A stretch of DNA of 41,620 nt from Desulfobulbaceae bacterium. GTDB lineage: Bacteria > Desulfobacterota > Desulfobulbia > Desulfobulbales > Desulfocapsaceae. This document shows, piece by piece, positions 7,781 to 17,207 of this stretch. The position numbers and the translations under genes are program-made. The notes beneath the pieces are model-generated. The model saw nothing but the letters and a program-made list of their open reading frames with translations, did no database searches and was not told the DNA's origin. The stretch covers positions 1 through 41,620 of the forward strand of contig JAGXHG010000010.1 in the NCBI GenBank assembly GCA_024636345.1, written 5' to 3'. The first letter of the stretch is position 1, and every line of letters begins with the position of its first letter.

Positions 7781-9439
7781 ATGATACGGCAACGTTTAAA
7801 ACAAGTTATTGATGCCTGTTTCGAACAGGGGGTCAGGACAGGAAAATGGTCAGCGGATCTGGCTGGAAAATATACGGTAGAAGTGCCTAAACGGGAGGGA
7901 CAGGGGGATTTTTCAACCAATATGGCTCTCATCCTCGCCGGCACCCAAAAAAGTAATCCGCGACAAATCGCAACTCAATTGGTCGCCCTTCTTGAACAAG
8001 AAACAGAACTCATCGATCATTTGGAGATTGCCGGCCCCGGCTTTGTCAATATCTTCCTGAAGACAGGGATCTGGCAACAGGCTATTTTCCCAGTATTGGA
8101 ACTGGGGAGTGAGTTTGGTCTTTCCACTATCGGCCATAACAAAAAGGTGATGGTTGAGTTTGTCAGTGCCAACCCCACCGGCCCTCTCAGTATCGGTCAT
8201 GGCCGCCAGGCAATCCTTGGCGACGCCATTGCCCGCCTGCTGACGGCCACTGGCCATGATGTCTTCCGTGAATATTATTTTAATGATGCCGGACGACAGA
8301 TGCGAGTGCTCGGCGAGTCCACCCGGGCCAGATACCTGGAACTACTTGGTCTGCCCAGCGAGTTCCCGGAAGATGGCTATCAAGGAGATTATATCCAGGA
8401 TATTGCCAGGGAGATGATTACAGAGTACGGGGACTCCCTCAAGGACAATGCGGATGTCCTCCCTTTCACCCGTAAGGCCAAGGATCTTATTTTCAAGGAT
8501 ATATCCGGAACCCTTGAGCGGATGGGTATCGTCTTTGACAACTATTTCAACGAACACACCCTTTATGAAGATGGTCATGTGGACTCAGTGGTCGCTGAGC
8601 TCAAGGCAAAAGGGCTGGTCTATGAAAAAGAGGGCGCGACCTGGTTCAAAACAACTGAATTCGGCCAGGATCAGGATCGGGTCATCATCAAGAGTACGGG
8701 CGAACCCACCTACCGTCTGCCTGATATAGCCTATCACCGGGAAAAATTTCGACGTAACTTTGACTGGCTGATCAATGTCTTCGGCTCCGATCATATTGCC
8801 ACCGTCCCCGACGTGTTGGCCGGGGTACGGGCGCTGGGATATGATGATTCCAAAGTGACGGTAGTACTGCATCAGTTTGTGACCCTGACCCGTGATGGGA
8901 AACAGGTAAAGATGTCCACCCGCAAAGCGACCTTTGTCACGGTCGATGAACTCCTTGACGAGGTTGGGGTTGACGTGGCCCGCTTCTTTTTCATGATGCG
9001 TAAAGCCGACAGTCAACTTGAGTTTGACCTGGACTTAGCCACCAAAGAGAGCCAAGAGAATCCGGTCTATTATGTACAATATGCCCATGCCCGAATCTGC
9101 TCCATCCTGCGTCAGGCCGAAGAAAAGGGTGTTAAAAAAATTCCCGTGCAGGATGTGGACATCTCCCTGCTTTCTGAACCGGAGGAACTGCAGTTATTAA
9201 AGAGCATGGCAGCCTTTCCGGCCATGATCGAAGACGCGGCGCTCGGGCTTGCCCCCCATCGGGTCATCTTTTTCCTGATGGATCTTGCAGGTCAGTTCCA
9301 TAGCTATTATAACAAACATAAAGTCATTACCGATACCATTGCACTCAGTCAATCCAGGCTCTGCCTGATTGAGGCCTTGCAGGTGGTCTTCCAGAACGGA
9401 CTGCGAATCGTCGGCTTGACTGCACCTGAAGAGATGTAA
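7781..9439 (+). CDS. argS: Arginyl-tRNA synthetase
   Basis: A class I synthetase that charges tRNA(Arg). The 552 residues cover the N-terminal Add-1 domain, the catalytic Rossmann fold with NPTGPLSIGHGR (132-143) and the late KMSTRKA loop standing for KMSKS, and the C-terminal anticodon-binding helices ending in VGLTAPEEM. The HIGH motif is written SIGH, with serine in the first position where His is usual; the second His is kept. The ribosome site is weak (GCAAAG before ATG 7781). It is followed 16 bp later by a small membrane protein. Confidence 0.96.
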   Translation: MIRQRLKQVIDACFEQGVRTGKWSADLAGKYTVEVPKREGQGDFSTNMALILAGTQKSNPRQIATQLVALLEQETELIDHLEIAGPGFVNIFLKTGIWQQAIFPVLELGSEFGLSTIGHNKKVMVEFVSANPTGPLSIGHGRQAILGDAIARLLTATGHDVFREYYFNDAGRQMRVLGESTRARYLELLGLPSEFPEDGYQGDYIQDIAREMITEYGDSLKDNADVLPFTRKAKDLIFKDISGTLERMGIVFDNYFNEHTLYEDGHVDSVVAELKAKGLVYEKEGATWFKTTEFGQDQDRVIIKSTGEPTYRLPDIAYHREKFRRNFDWLINVFGSDHIATVPDVLAGVRALGYDDSKVTVVLHQFVTLTRDGKQVKMSTRKATFVTVDELLDEVGVDVARFFFMMRKADSQLEFDLDLATKESQENPVYYVQYAHARICSILRQAEEKGVKKIPVQDVDISLLSEPEELQLLKSMAAFPAMIEDAALGLAPHRVIFFLMDLAGQFHSYYNKHKVITDTIALSQSRLCLIEALQVVFQNGLRIVGLTAPEEM

Positions 9440-9455
9440 CAGGACTTGTTAAAGA

Positions 9456-9659
9456 ATGGCCGGAACACCTCGAAGAAAAGTAAAAAAGATCAAATTTGAG
9501 CTGACGCCCAGTGCGATTGCTGGAGTGGGAGTTGTCTGTTTCTGTATCTTTTTATGGATGTTTCTGCTGGGCGTCTGGACAGGAGAATCCTTACTGCGAC
9601 CGTCACAACCAGGAAAGAGTGAGGTCAGCAAAACAGTGACCCTCCAAAGACAAGAGTAA
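9456..9659 (+). CDS. Small single-helix membrane protein
   Basis: This 67-residue protein has a very basic N terminus (RRKVKKIK), one hydrophobic helix at about 18-42 (VVCFCIFLWMFLLGVW inside it) and a polar tail of about 25 residues, predicted N-in, C-out. The N-terminal layout resembles the membrane anchor of SPOR-domain proteins that occur near argS in related bacteria, but there is no SPOR domain after it. It may be a shortened relative; this is a guess. It begins 16 bp after argS and is probably cotranscribed. Confidence 0.6.
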   Translation: MAGTPRRKVKKIKFELTPSAIAGVGVVCFCIFLWMFLLGVWTGESLLRPSQPGKSEVSKTVTLQRQE

Positions 9660-9722
9660 CCGCTGTGGCTTAGCCAAACGGGATAAATAAAAAAGATAAG
9701 AGTAACTGGACAGATACAACCG

Positions 9723-10202
9723 ATGGAACCAATACAATCAATGATACGCAACGTGCGCATGGACGACGTAAAGACAATCCACTCCCTGCTCAATCATTTT
9801 GCGGCAAAGGGACTGCTGCTCGGTCGTTCCATCAGTTCACTTTATGACCATCTTCGTGACTTTATTGTGCTCACCAACGAGACAGGAGAGATCCTTGGCG
9901 TCTGCGCCCTGCAGATCAGCTGGGAAAACCTGGCTGAGATCAGGTCTCTGGCTGTCAAAGAGGACTTTCAAGGACAGGGTTTAGGGGCACAACTAGTCCA
10001 GGCCTGCCTGCGAGAGGCAAAAATACTTGAAATTGAGAAGATCTTTACCCTGACCTATCAAGCAGGGTTCTTCCGTAAACAAGGTTTTACTGATATTGAT
10101 AAGCGGGACCTGCCCCACAAGATCTGGAGCGACTGCCTCCATTGCCATAAGTTTCCTGACTGTGACGAGGAAGCGCTGGTCTTCACCATGGATTCAAAAT
10201 AA
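9723..10202 (+). CDS. GNAT N-acetyltransferase, short N-acetylglutamate synthase-like
   Basis: A 159-residue acetyl-CoA-dependent acyltransferase. The GNAT core is clear: IRNVRMDDV at the N terminus, [21 protein letters not shown] (acetyl-CoA pyrophosphate loop Q-x-x-G-x-G/A, about 79-99) and AGFFRKQGF near 117-125. The C-terminal [23 protein letters not shown], with clustered Cys and His, is typical of the short stand-alone proteins annotated as N-acetylglutamate synthase (ArgA) in bacteria without the classical enzyme. An arginine-synthesis role is therefore likely but not proven. No Shine-Dalgarno precedes ATG 9723; ATG 9741 (seven codons in) is an alternative. secA starts 11 bp after the stop. 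Confidence 0.8.
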   Translation: MEPIQSMIRNVRMDDVKTIHSLLNHFAAKGLLLGRSISSLYDHLRDFIVLTNETGEILGVCALQISWENLAEIRSLAVKEDFQGQGLGAQLVQACLREAKILEIEKIFTLTYQAGFFRKQGFTDIDKRDLPHKIWSDCLHCHKFPDCDEEALVFTMDSK

Positions 10203-10213
10203 AAGAAATTAAT

Positions 10214-12772
10214 ATGATTGGAAAATTACTGACAAAAGTATTCGGCAGCACCAATGATCGGGCGCTAAAACAGATCTCTCCCTTAGTGAGCCGTATTAAT
10301 GAACTGGAAGATCGCCTCCTGTCTCTCGATGACGCACAGCTTGCCGCCAAAACCGTTGCCTTTAAAGAACGACTGGCCAAAGGTGAACCATTGGATGACC
10401 TCCTTCCTGAATCCTTTGCAGTGATGCGTGAGACTGCAAAACGTGTTCTGGGGGAAAGGCATTATGATGTACAGCTCATAGGCGGGGTCATTCTGCATCA
10501 GGGCAAGATTGCCGAGATGAAAACCGGTGAGGGTAAAACTCTGACCTCCACCCTGCCCACTTACCTGAATGCCCTCACCGGAAAAGGTGTGCATCTGGTA
10601 ACCGTCAACGATTATCTTGCCGCCCGGGATGCTGAATGGATGGGCAAAGTGTATCAATTTCTCGGACTCAGCGTTGGAAAAATTGTTCATGGTATGGACG
10701 ATACCGAACGCCGCGCAGCCTATGGCGCTGATGTGACCTATGGAACCAATAATGAGTTTGGTTTCGATTATCTGCGCGACAATATGAAATTTGAGATGAG
10801 CGATTTCTGTCAGCGCGGTTTTAATTACGCCATTGTCGATGAGGTGGACTCCATCCTCATTGATGAGGCCAGAACCCCGCTTATCATCTCAGGCCCGGCA
10901 GAGATTTCAACCGAACTCTATGTCAATGTTGACAAGATAATGTCCCATTTCCATGCAGACGAACATTATATCGTCGATGAAAAGGCCAAACAGGCGGCCT
11001 TGACTGAAGAAGGGGTTGCCTTGGGCGAGAAACTGCTTGAGGTTGAGAATCTGTACGATCCTTCCAGTATAGAACAACTTCACCATCTGACCCAGGCCTT
11101 AAAGGCCCATGCCCTTTTTCAGCGTGACGTTGATTATATCGTCAAAGATGGTGAAGTCATCATCGTCGATGAGTTTACCGGCCGTACCATGGAGGGCAGG
11201 CGCTACAGTGATGGCCTGCATCAGGCGCTTGAGGCCAAAGAACATGTCGCCATACAAAAAGAGAATCAGACACTTGCCTCCATCACCTTCCAGAATTATT
11301 TCCGTATGTACGACAAGCTCTCGGGAATGACTGGGACCGCGGACACCGAGGCCCCGGAGTTCAAGAAGATCTATGATCTGAGCGTCATCATTATGCCCAC
11401 CAATCAGCCCATGATCCGCACAGATTTCCCAGATGTGATTTATAAGAATGAGGCGGCAAAATATCGGGCAGTGGTGCAGGAGATCAAGAACCTACATGTC
11501 AAAGGACAGCCGGCCCTTGTGGGAACCATCTCCATTGATGTCTCCGAAAAGATTTCTACTATGTTGAAAAAAGAAAAGGTTCCCCATGAGGTGCTCAATG
11601 CAAAACAGCATGACCGTGAGGCCGAGATTATCGCCGGTGCCGGACAACTGGGCAAGGTAACCATTGCCACCAATATGGCAGGACGCGGCACCGATATCAA
11701 GCTGGGAGAAGGAGTGCGTGAAGTAGGCGGCCTCCATATCCTTGGCACTTCCCGCCATGAATCTCGCCGCATTGATAATCAGTTACGAGGCAGATCTGGA
11801 CGTCAGGGTGACCCAGGGTCTTCACGTTTTTACCTCTCGCTTGAGGACGACCTGCTCCGCATCTTCGGTTCAGGCCGAATCTCTGGAATCATGGACAAAC
11901 TGGGCATGGAAGAGGATGAGCCCATTGAACATAACATGATCTCCAAGGCCATTGAAAATGCCCAGCGCAAGGTGGAGGGGCATAACTTTGATATCCGTAA
12001 ACATCTGCTTGAGTATGATGATGTCATGAACAAGCAGCGTGAGGTTATCTACCGCCAGCGGCGTGAAGTCCTGGCCGGTGAAGATCTTGTCGATGTTATA
12101 AAAAGCATGATCTCTGACCTGATAGAAACAGTGGTAGACGATTTTTCCCAGGAGCGACGTGCCTCAGAGGATTGGGACTGGAAAAATTTTGACGCACGCA
12201 TGCTGGAGACCTTCAACATTCAGCCTGAATGGAGCGTAGAGGATCGTACCGGTATGGACAAAGACAGTTTCCGTGAAAAATTGCGAGAACTGGTCTTCAA
12301 TGCCTACACTGCACAGGAACAACGCAATAGTGTACCGATTCAACGACATCTTGAGCGGGTTGTGTTGTTGCAGATGGTTGACAACCTGTGGAAAGACCAC
12401 CTCTTGTCCATGGATCACCTGAAACAGGGGATCGGGCTCAGGGGCTATGGCCAGAAGAATCCTTTAAATGAATATAAAAAAGAAGGATTTGACCTGTTTA
12501 TGCGGATGATTGAGATGGTCAAGGAAGAGACTGTTTCCACCCTGATGCGAGTTCAAGTGGTTCAGGAAGACGAAGTTGAACGCCTGGAAGAAGAACACCG
12601 CAGACGTCAGGCCCAGGAAATGCAGTTAAACATGGGGGCTGCCGGGGTAAAAGAAACCGAACCTCCCCCTCAAAAACCTGTAAAACGTGAGATCGACAAA
12701 ATAGGCCGTAATTCCGATTGCCCATGCGGTTCCGGCAAAAAATATAAAAAGTGTTGTGGTCAGCCGCAATAG
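10214..12772 (+). CDS. secA: Preprotein translocase ATPase SecA
   Basis: SecA is the motor that pushes unfolded preproteins through SecYEG. At 852 residues it is of standard length. Visible are the Walker A MKTGEGKT (about 101-108), the [15 protein letters not shown] block, the DEAD-like [21 protein letters not shown], the second nucleotide-binding motif with [13 protein letters not shown] and [10 protein letters not shown], and the C-terminal zinc-binding tail [13 protein letters not shown] that contacts SecB and ribosomes. It is the last gene before the terminator at 12,784, in the alr-argS-GNAT run. Confidence 0.98.
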   Translation: MIGKLLTKVFGSTNDRALKQISPLVSRINELEDRLLSLDDAQLAAKTVAFKERLAKGEPLDDLLPESFAVMRETAKRVLGERHYDVQLIGGVILHQGKIAEMKTGEGKTLTSTLPTYLNALTGKGVHLVTVNDYLAARDAEWMGKVYQFLGLSVGKIVHGMDDTERRAAYGADVTYGTNNEFGFDYLRDNMKFEMSDFCQRGFNYAIVDEVDSILIDEARTPLIISGPAEISTELYVNVDKIMSHFHADEHYIVDEKAKQAALTEEGVALGEKLLEVENLYDPSSIEQLHHLTQALKAHALFQRDVDYIVKDGEVIIVDEFTGRTMEGRRYSDGLHQALEAKEHVAIQKENQTLASITFQNYFRMYDKLSGMTGTADTEAPEFKKIYDLSVIIMPTNQPMIRTDFPDVIYKNEAAKYRAVVQEIKNLHVKGQPALVGTISIDVSEKISTMLKKEKVPHEVLNAKQHDREAEIIAGAGQLGKVTIATNMAGRGTDIKLGEGVREVGGLHILGTSRHESRRIDNQLRGRSGRQGDPGSSRFYLSLEDDLLRIFGSGRISGIMDKLGMEEDEPIEHNMISKAIENAQRKVEGHNFDIRKHLLEYDDVMNKQREVIYRQRREVLAGEDLVDVIKSMISDLIETVVDDFSQERRASEDWDWKNFDARMLETFNIQPEWSVEDRTGMDKDSFREKLRELVFNAYTAQEQRNSVPIQRHLERVVLLQMVDNLWKDHLLSMDHLKQGIGLRGYGQKNPLNEYKKEGFDLFMRMIEMVKEETVSTLMRVQVVQEDEVERLEEEHRRRQAQEMQLNMGAAGVKETEPPPQKPVKREIDKIGRNSDCPCGSGKKYKKCCGQPQ

Positions 12773-12783
12773 CCGATCGAAGA

Positions 12784-12829
12784 TGTGCTGTCAGAATTAT
12801 GTTTAACCCTGACAGCACAAATTTTTATT
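12784..12829 (+). terminator. Rho-independent terminator after secA
   Basis: An 11-bp perfect stem (12784-12794 with 12809-12819), loop of 14 nt, then an A/T-rich tail with five T's (12822-12826). It starts 12 bases after the secA stop. Its left arm contains the first codon of a longer possible reading frame for the next gene, which argues against that upstream start. Confidence 0.75.
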
Positions 12830-12853
12830 GATCACTTTCAAGGGAACATACAT

Positions 12854-13987
12854 ATGGCAAAGAATGTAGGCATTCTCACGGCAGGCGGCGACTGCCCAGG
12901 CCTTAACGCAGCCATCCGTGCCATCGGCAAGGGTGCCATGAATACCAACATGCGGGTTATCGGCTTTCGTGATGGCTTTCGTGGTTTGATGGAAAACCGG
13001 ATTGTCCCACTGGAAGGTGAATCGATGATAGGGTTATTGACCCTTGGCGGAACTATTCTTGGCACCAGTCGTGACAAGCCGCACAAAATGCCGGTAGACG
13101 GAACCCTGAAAGATATGACTGACGTTATTGTCGACAACTACCATCATCACCATCTTGACGCTCTGGTCTGCATCGGCGGTGGCGGTACCCAGAAAAACGC
13201 CTATCGCCTGGCACAAAAGGGACTTAACATTATCACCCTACCTAAGACCATTGATAACGACGTGGCCATGACCGATATTACCTTCGGTTATGACACAGCG
13301 CTGTCCATTGCCACCGAGGCCATCGACCGCCTGCATTCCACTGCCCACAGCCATCATCGTATTATTGTCGTCGAGATCATGGGCCATAAGGCCGGCTGGC
13401 TGGGACTTGGCGCCGGCCTTGCCAGCGGTGCCGATGTTATCCTTATCCCCGAAATTCCTTACGATATTCAACTGGTGGCTAATGCCATCCATAAACGTGT
13501 GCACCGGGGACGCAACTTCAGCATAGTGGCCGTTTCCGAAGGAGCACTCTCATTGGAAGAGCACAAAACATTGTCTACTCTTCTCAACAAAAAAGAAAAA
13601 GCCAAAGCGCAGGATGACAAAAAGGCGCTGCGCCAAGTTACCACCGAGCTTGCCGAGTTTGAGGAAAAACGTACCAATCACACCCTGAATTTGGCGCAAG
13701 CGCTGGAAAAATTAACTGGGCTTGAAGCACGACTGACCATCCTTGGTCATCTACAACGTGGAGGTACACCGTCAGCTGCCGACCGAGTGCTGTCTACCAA
13801 ACTTGGCACCGCCTGTGTCCGGCTGATCGAAGAAGGGGTTTTCGGGGTGATGGTAGCGGTGCAAGGCCGGAAGATAGTGACTGTGCCGCTGAAAGAAGTG
13901 GTCAACAAACGAAAAACTGTACCGCTGGATCATGAGTGGATCGCATCAGCTCGCAGTGTAGGCACCTGCCTGGGGGATTGCCGCTAA
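12854..13987 (+). CDS. pfkA: 6-phosphofructokinase, group III-like, with an altered metal site
   Basis: This enzyme phosphorylates fructose 6-phosphate in glycolysis. I start it at ATG 12854 (377 aa), which has AAGGGA eight bases upstream; an ATG at 12785 would lie inside the secA terminator. Family signatures are [10 protein letters not shown] (11-20), PKTIDND (130-136, catalytic base D134), [23 protein letters not shown] and [14 protein letters not shown]. The lysine K131, where ATP-only enzymes have Gly, together with Gly at 111 (E. coli 104), is the pattern of group III enzymes, among which ATP and pyrophosphate users both occur. The phosphoryl-donor loop reads GGGGT (108-112): the Mg-binding Asp/Glu (E. 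coli D103) is replaced by Gly. A lysine-rich insertion (about 235-285) precedes GHLQRGG. Donor specificity cannot be decided by eye. Confidence 0.88.
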   Translation: MAKNVGILTAGGDCPGLNAAIRAIGKGAMNTNMRVIGFRDGFRGLMENRIVPLEGESMIGLLTLGGTILGTSRDKPHKMPVDGTLKDMTDVIVDNYHHHHLDALVCIGGGGTQKNAYRLAQKGLNIITLPKTIDNDVAMTDITFGYDTALSIATEAIDRLHSTAHSHHRIIVVEIMGHKAGWLGLGAGLASGADVILIPEIPYDIQLVANAIHKRVHRGRNFSIVAVSEGALSLEEHKTLSTLLNKKEKAKAQDDKKALRQVTTELAEFEEKRTNHTLNLAQALEKLTGLEARLTILGHLQRGGTPSAADRVLSTKLGTACVRLIEEGVFGVMVAVQGRKIVTVPLKEVVNKRKTVPLDHEWIASARSVGTCLGDCR

Positions 13988-14009
13988 GGTAATTTAAAAG
14001 ATGTAGAAA

Positions 14010-14049
14010 AAAGAGACCAGTAAATTTTATGAGTCTTACTGATCTCTTT
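14010..14049. terminator. Bidirectional hairpin between convergent pfkA and ppk2
   Basis: Arms 14010-14023 and 14036-14049 pair over 14 bp with a single mismatch around a 12-nt AT-rich loop; the arm bases start with AAA and end with TTT, so both strands end in a short T-run. It lies between the convergent pfkA stop (13,987) and ppk2 stop (14,068). Confidence 0.65.
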
Positions 14050-14067
14050 GTAGTTTGATTTTGCTCT

Positions 14068-14988
14068 TTACCCGTGCAGTTTTTCAGGTGTCAGCAGATT
14101 TTCTTGCATATTTTGCAGTTCATCAATGCCAGAGACAATAATCTTGGGGTCAGGAGTTAAATATTTTTCCGACAACTTGTCCGGATACTCCATTGATGAA
14201 AGAATAAACTTCATACAATTAAGCCGTGCCATCTTCTTGTTATCTGAACGGACAATGGTCCAGGGAGAAAGGGAGCGATTCGTCTCCGACAGCATCTGAA
14301 ATTTACGGATTGAATACTGATTCCAATATTCCTGGGCCAAGTTGTCCACAGGTGAGAGCTTGTATTGTTTCAGCGGATCAACCTTTCTGGAGTCAAACCG
14401 TTCATTTTGTACCTCTCTGGAAACAGAAAAATAAAACTTGAACAGTTTGATCCCATCTTTCACCAGAAGTTCTTCCACCATCGGTGCATCTTTGAGAAAT
14501 CGTTTATTCTGCTCATCCGTACAAAATCCCATAACCGGTTCAACCATAGCCCGATTATACCAACTGCGATCAAAGAGCACAATTTCACCGGCATGGGGCA
14601 ATTCTTCAACATAGCGTTGAAAATACCATTGACTCTGCTCAGTTTCATTCGGTTTTGTCAGGGCAACCACCCTTGTATTCCGTGGGTTCAGATTACTGAT
14701 AATCCGCTGGATGGTGCCACCCTTCCCCGCGGCGTCCCGTCCCTCAAATATGGCCAGAATCCGTTCCCCGCTCTGCTGCATATGCTGCTGCAGTTTCATC
14801 AGCTCGATCTGCAAAGTTTTTAATTCTTCCTCGTACTCCAGATCGCTCTCTTTTATCCAGACAGCAACACGACCGTCTTCTTTTTTGGCATCTCTATTTC
14901 TTATGGCTGTCCCCTCATGAAGCTTAACACGCTGCTTATTATCATCGTTCTTTTGGTTATCATCGTTTTTTTTGTTATTTTTTGACAT
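14068..14988 (-). CDS. ppk2: Polyphosphate kinase 2 family protein (first of a tandem pair)
   Basis: PPK2 enzymes transfer phosphate between polyphosphate and nucleotides, usually making ADP/ATP or GDP/GTP from polyP. The 306-residue protein has Walker A FEGRDAAGKGGT (about 81-92), the lid/Walker B stretch HAGEIVLFDRSWYNRA (132-147) and the family end block SPWTIVRSDNKKMARLN. The Asp in EGRDAAGKGG, between the Gly/Arg and the P-loop, is the expected metal ligand. The N terminus (about 1-20) is a low-complexity stretch with a KNDDN repeat. AAGGA precedes the ATG. It lies 73 bp downstream of a second, divergent PPK2 gene on the same strand, so both may be on one transcript. Which PPK2 class (NMP, NDP or both) is not certain. 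Confidence 0.92.
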   Translation of the reverse strand: MSKNNKKNDDNQKNDDNKQRVKLHEGTAIRNRDAKKEDGRVAVWIKESDLEYEEELKTLQIELMKLQQHMQQSGERILAIFEGRDAAGKGGTIQRIISNLNPRNTRVVALTKPNETEQSQWYFQRYVEELPHAGEIVLFDRSWYNRAMVEPVMGFCTDEQNKRFLKDAPMVEELLVKDGIKLFKFYFSVSREVQNERFDSRKVDPLKQYKLSPVDNLAQEYWNQYSIRKFQMLSETNRSLSPWTIVRSDNKKMARLNCMKFILSSMEYPDKLSEKYLTPDPKIIVSGIDELQNMQENLLTPEKLHG

Positions 14989-15061
14989 GCATGCATCCTT
15001 ATATGTTTAAAAGAACAACAATGTAAGTGAACGGAGACACAAACCTCTTCAGCATTCTTGT

Positions 15062-16033
15062 TCAACTGAGAGGGACACCAAATTCTTTTTCCTGTTTCAG
15101 CATAATTCGTAATTCCTTTTCTCCTGGAATAACAATTTCTGGATTTGGAGTAAAGTTCAATGTTCTACTACGTCCTCGGTATTTTACTGAACTGAGAATC
15201 AACTTCATAGTTTCCAGTCTGGCAAGATGCTTATTATCAGAACGGATAACCCACCATTTTGAATTTTTAGTATGGGTCTTCTGCAAAAGGATTTTTTTCT
15301 TCTCCGTAAACTCATTCCACAACTCCTGCGCCTGCAGATCAACTTCACTCAGTTTCCATTGACGTAGAGGATCATTTTTACGTCGTTCAAATCTTTTGGC
15401 CTGTTCTTCCTTGGTCACTGAAAAATAAAGTTTCAGGAGAATAGTCCTTCCAGCATCCAGAATAAAATTCTGCTCGTAGGTGGTTACTTTATGCAGAAAG
15501 CGATGATATTGTTCATGGGAGCAAAAGCCCATAATCGGCTCAACCATGGCCCGATTATACCAGCTTCGATCAAACAAGACAATTTCACCGGCATGAGGAA
15601 AACGCTCAATATAGCGTTTCATATGCAATTCTGTTCTCTGCTCATCTGTTGGTTTTCCAAGGGCCTCGATCCGATATCGTTTTTCATTCATATACCGGGT
15701 AACAGCCCGAATAGTCCCCCCTTTTCCCGAGGCGTCACGACCATCAAAAAGAACGATCATCTTTTTACCGGTTCGTTCGAGATGGGCATGCATTTTGATC
15801 AGTTCAGCCTGAAAAGGTTTCAACTCTTCAGAATCACAGAATTTAAGCAGCGCTGACGCAACGATTTCTTCCTTATGTTGTGCATTCAGCGTTTCAAGAA
15901 TCTTACTGTTTATTTCATCCGACGCATGTTCTTTTAGTTCATTATCAAGATTTTTAATAAGCTGACGAAGTATAGCTGTAGTTCCTTTTTTTTCTGAAAT
16001 AACCGGTTGCTTCTTCTTGGAAGATGGGGACAT
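15062..16033 (-). CDS. ppk2: Polyphosphate kinase 2 family protein (second of a tandem pair)
   Basis: A 323-residue paralogue of the gene immediately downstream. Walker A is FDGRDASGKGGT (96-107), followed by HAGEIVLFDRSWYNRAMVEPIMGFC, which is almost identical in both copies. The N-terminal 65 residues are a distinct helical, charged extension. Outside the active-site core the two differ widely (for example KWWVIRSDNKHLARLE against PWTIVRSDNKKMARLN), so this is an old duplication or a pairing of two subfamilies, not a recent copy. The start has AGGATC seven bases upstream. It is the promoter-proximal gene of the pair and faces a 379-bp intergenic region. Confidence 0.92.
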   Translation of the reverse strand: MSPSSKKKQPVISEKKGTTAILRQLIKNLDNELKEHASDEINSKILETLNAQHKEEIVASALLKFCDSEELKPFQAELIKMHAHLERTGKKMIVLFDGRDASGKGGTIRAVTRYMNEKRYRIEALGKPTDEQRTELHMKRYIERFPHAGEIVLFDRSWYNRAMVEPIMGFCSHEQYHRFLHKVTTYEQNFILDAGRTILLKLYFSVTKEEQAKRFERRKNDPLRQWKLSEVDLQAQELWNEFTEKKKILLQKTHTKNSKWWVIRSDNKHLARLETMKLILSSVKYRGRSRTLNFTPNPEIVIPGEKELRIMLKQEKEFGVPLS

Positions 16034-16412
16034 GATAAGATCCTGGGAAAGAGATAATAAAATGAAAGATATAACACTATTAAATATTTATACCATAGCA
16101 AAACAAAAACAATAAATGCAAACAGTAAGTGAAAAACAAGCAGGAATCTAATCTTATCCTAACCACATCATAACAAAGCCCTCTTATAATTCTATATTAT
16201 TAAGCATCAATTGCAAATGACCATACAGAGACATGCTATAACACTCTTTGCATCAACAGATACTACAGTTACTTTCGCCCCTGGCGATGAATGGACAAAA
16301 CAATACAATTTAATCACCAAACATTCCTGTGAATGTCGATTAAGAGTCTGATCTTCATAACAGGGATACACATTTTCTCATAAAGAGAAAAAAATCGCTC
16401 AAGGAGGAAAAA
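16034..16412. other. Divergent intergenic region between ppk2 and comEA-like gene
   Basis: No credible gene. It should contain promoters for both neighbours. An extended -10-like TGCTATAAC lies at 16234-16242 on the plus strand, but it is about 170 bp before the comEA-like start and has no clear -35. The region is AT-rich; I see no strong palindrome or T-run terminator. Confidence 0.5.
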
Positions 16413-16664
16413 ATGTTCAAAAGAACTGCACTGTTTGTTTTTGCTCTACTTTTTTTGGTCAATTCTGCTTTTGCAGCCGTTAATATCAACAATGCCGACC
16501 AAGCTGCGTTGGAGGCTCTCCCTGGAGTTGGTGCAGCAAAAGCTACTGCCATTATCGAATACCGCACTCAACATGGCAATTTCAAAACCAAGGAAGGTCT
16601 GCTCCAGGTAAAAGGCATTGGTCCAAAAATGTTGGAAAAAATGCAGAAGGAGATTGAAATATAA
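16413..16664 (+). CDS. Secreted ComEA-like helix-hairpin-helix protein
   Basis: An 83-residue exported DNA-binding protein. A signal peptide (1-21, basic MFKR, then a hydrophobic core, cleavage after AFA) is followed by a double helix-hairpin-helix domain: VNINNADQAALEALPGVGAAKATAIIEYR and GLLQVKGIGPKMLEKM. Proteins of this form bind double-stranded DNA in the periplasm during natural transformation, as ComEA does. The ribosome site AAGGAGG is strong. It stands alone, with its own terminator; the pilT gene in this window would be a partner in a DNA-uptake role. Confidence 0.88.
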   Translation: MFKRTALFVFALLFLVNSAFAAVNINNADQAALEALPGVGAAKATAIIEYRTQHGNFKTKEGLLQVKGIGPKMLEKMQKEIEI

Positions 16665-16712
16665 TACGATTTCAGCATGTAAAGTAAATTTTAAAAAAAT
16701 AATTTTACATAC

Positions 16713-16761
16713 AAAAAAGCAAAGGGCCTGACTTTAATAAAGTCAGGCCCTTTGCTTTTTT
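16713..16761. terminator. Strong rho-independent terminator after comEA-like gene
   Basis: A perfect 17-bp stem (16719-16735 with 16739-16755) with a 3-nt loop, flanked by six A's on the left and six T's on the right, which extends it to 23 bp. It works on paper in both orientations, but only the plus-strand gene ends nearby. Confidence 0.95.
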
Positions 16762-16913
16762 GCAAGAATTGATGGTAAAAAAAATAAAAAAACTTTATGA
16801 ATGAACATAGTATTGAATAAATCTATTTTAATTAAGATCATTCTTGAAAATATTCATAAAATAATCAACGACCGTCTCGTCTGCAAATCAAGCAACATAA
16901 AGGGGAAAGAAAC

Positions 16914-17108
16914 ATGACAACAATAAAAATTAAAGGCATGAGCTGTCAGCACTGCGTGGGCTCTACCCGGAAAGCACTCGAAGCAATACCAGGTATTTCG
17001 AATGTCCAGATAGATCTGGAAAAAGGAGAAGCAACTTTCGATGGCAAGATAGATGGCCAGATAGTAAAAAAAGCCATCATCAGCATTGGCTTCGAGGTTA
17101 TTCAATAA
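16914..17108 (+). CDS. Heavy-metal-associated domain protein, CopZ-like metallochaperone
   Basis: A 64-residue stand-alone HMA domain with the ferredoxin-like beta-alpha-beta fold. The metal site is MSCQHC (residues 9-14), the CxxC that binds Cu(I) or a similar soft metal, and ISIGFEVIQ closes the domain. AAAGGGG lies about 8 bases before the ATG. No P-type ATPase is next to it. A two-component system begins 100 bp downstream, which makes metal sensing by that system a possibility, though this is only a positional argument. Confidence 0.88.
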   Translation: MTTIKIKGMSCQHCVGSTRKALEAIPGISNVQIDLEKGEATFDGKIDGQIVKKAIISIGFEVIQ

Positions 17109-17168
17109 ACATCAGAGGATGATTATTACAGGCATCATAGATGCCACACCAAAAATGCATGGCCACTA

Positions 17169-17177
17169 TGCTATAAT
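17169..17177 (+). promoter_or_regulatory. Extended -10 promoter element before the histidine kinase
   Basis: TGC immediately before a perfect TATAAT (17172-17177). No -35 hexamer is seen at 16-18 bp, which is tolerable for an extended -10. The start would be near 17184, about 25 bases before the kinase start codon. Confidence 0.5.
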
Positions 17178-17207
17178 GCAAAAAAACATGCCCCCATATT
17201 CAAGTAT

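Noticed and set aside
12785..12853. Longer start for the phosphofructokinase gene
   Set aside because: The ATG at 12785 lies inside the left arm of the secA terminator and the extra residues have no family similarity; ATG 12854 has a good ribosome site and starts exactly at the conserved N terminus.
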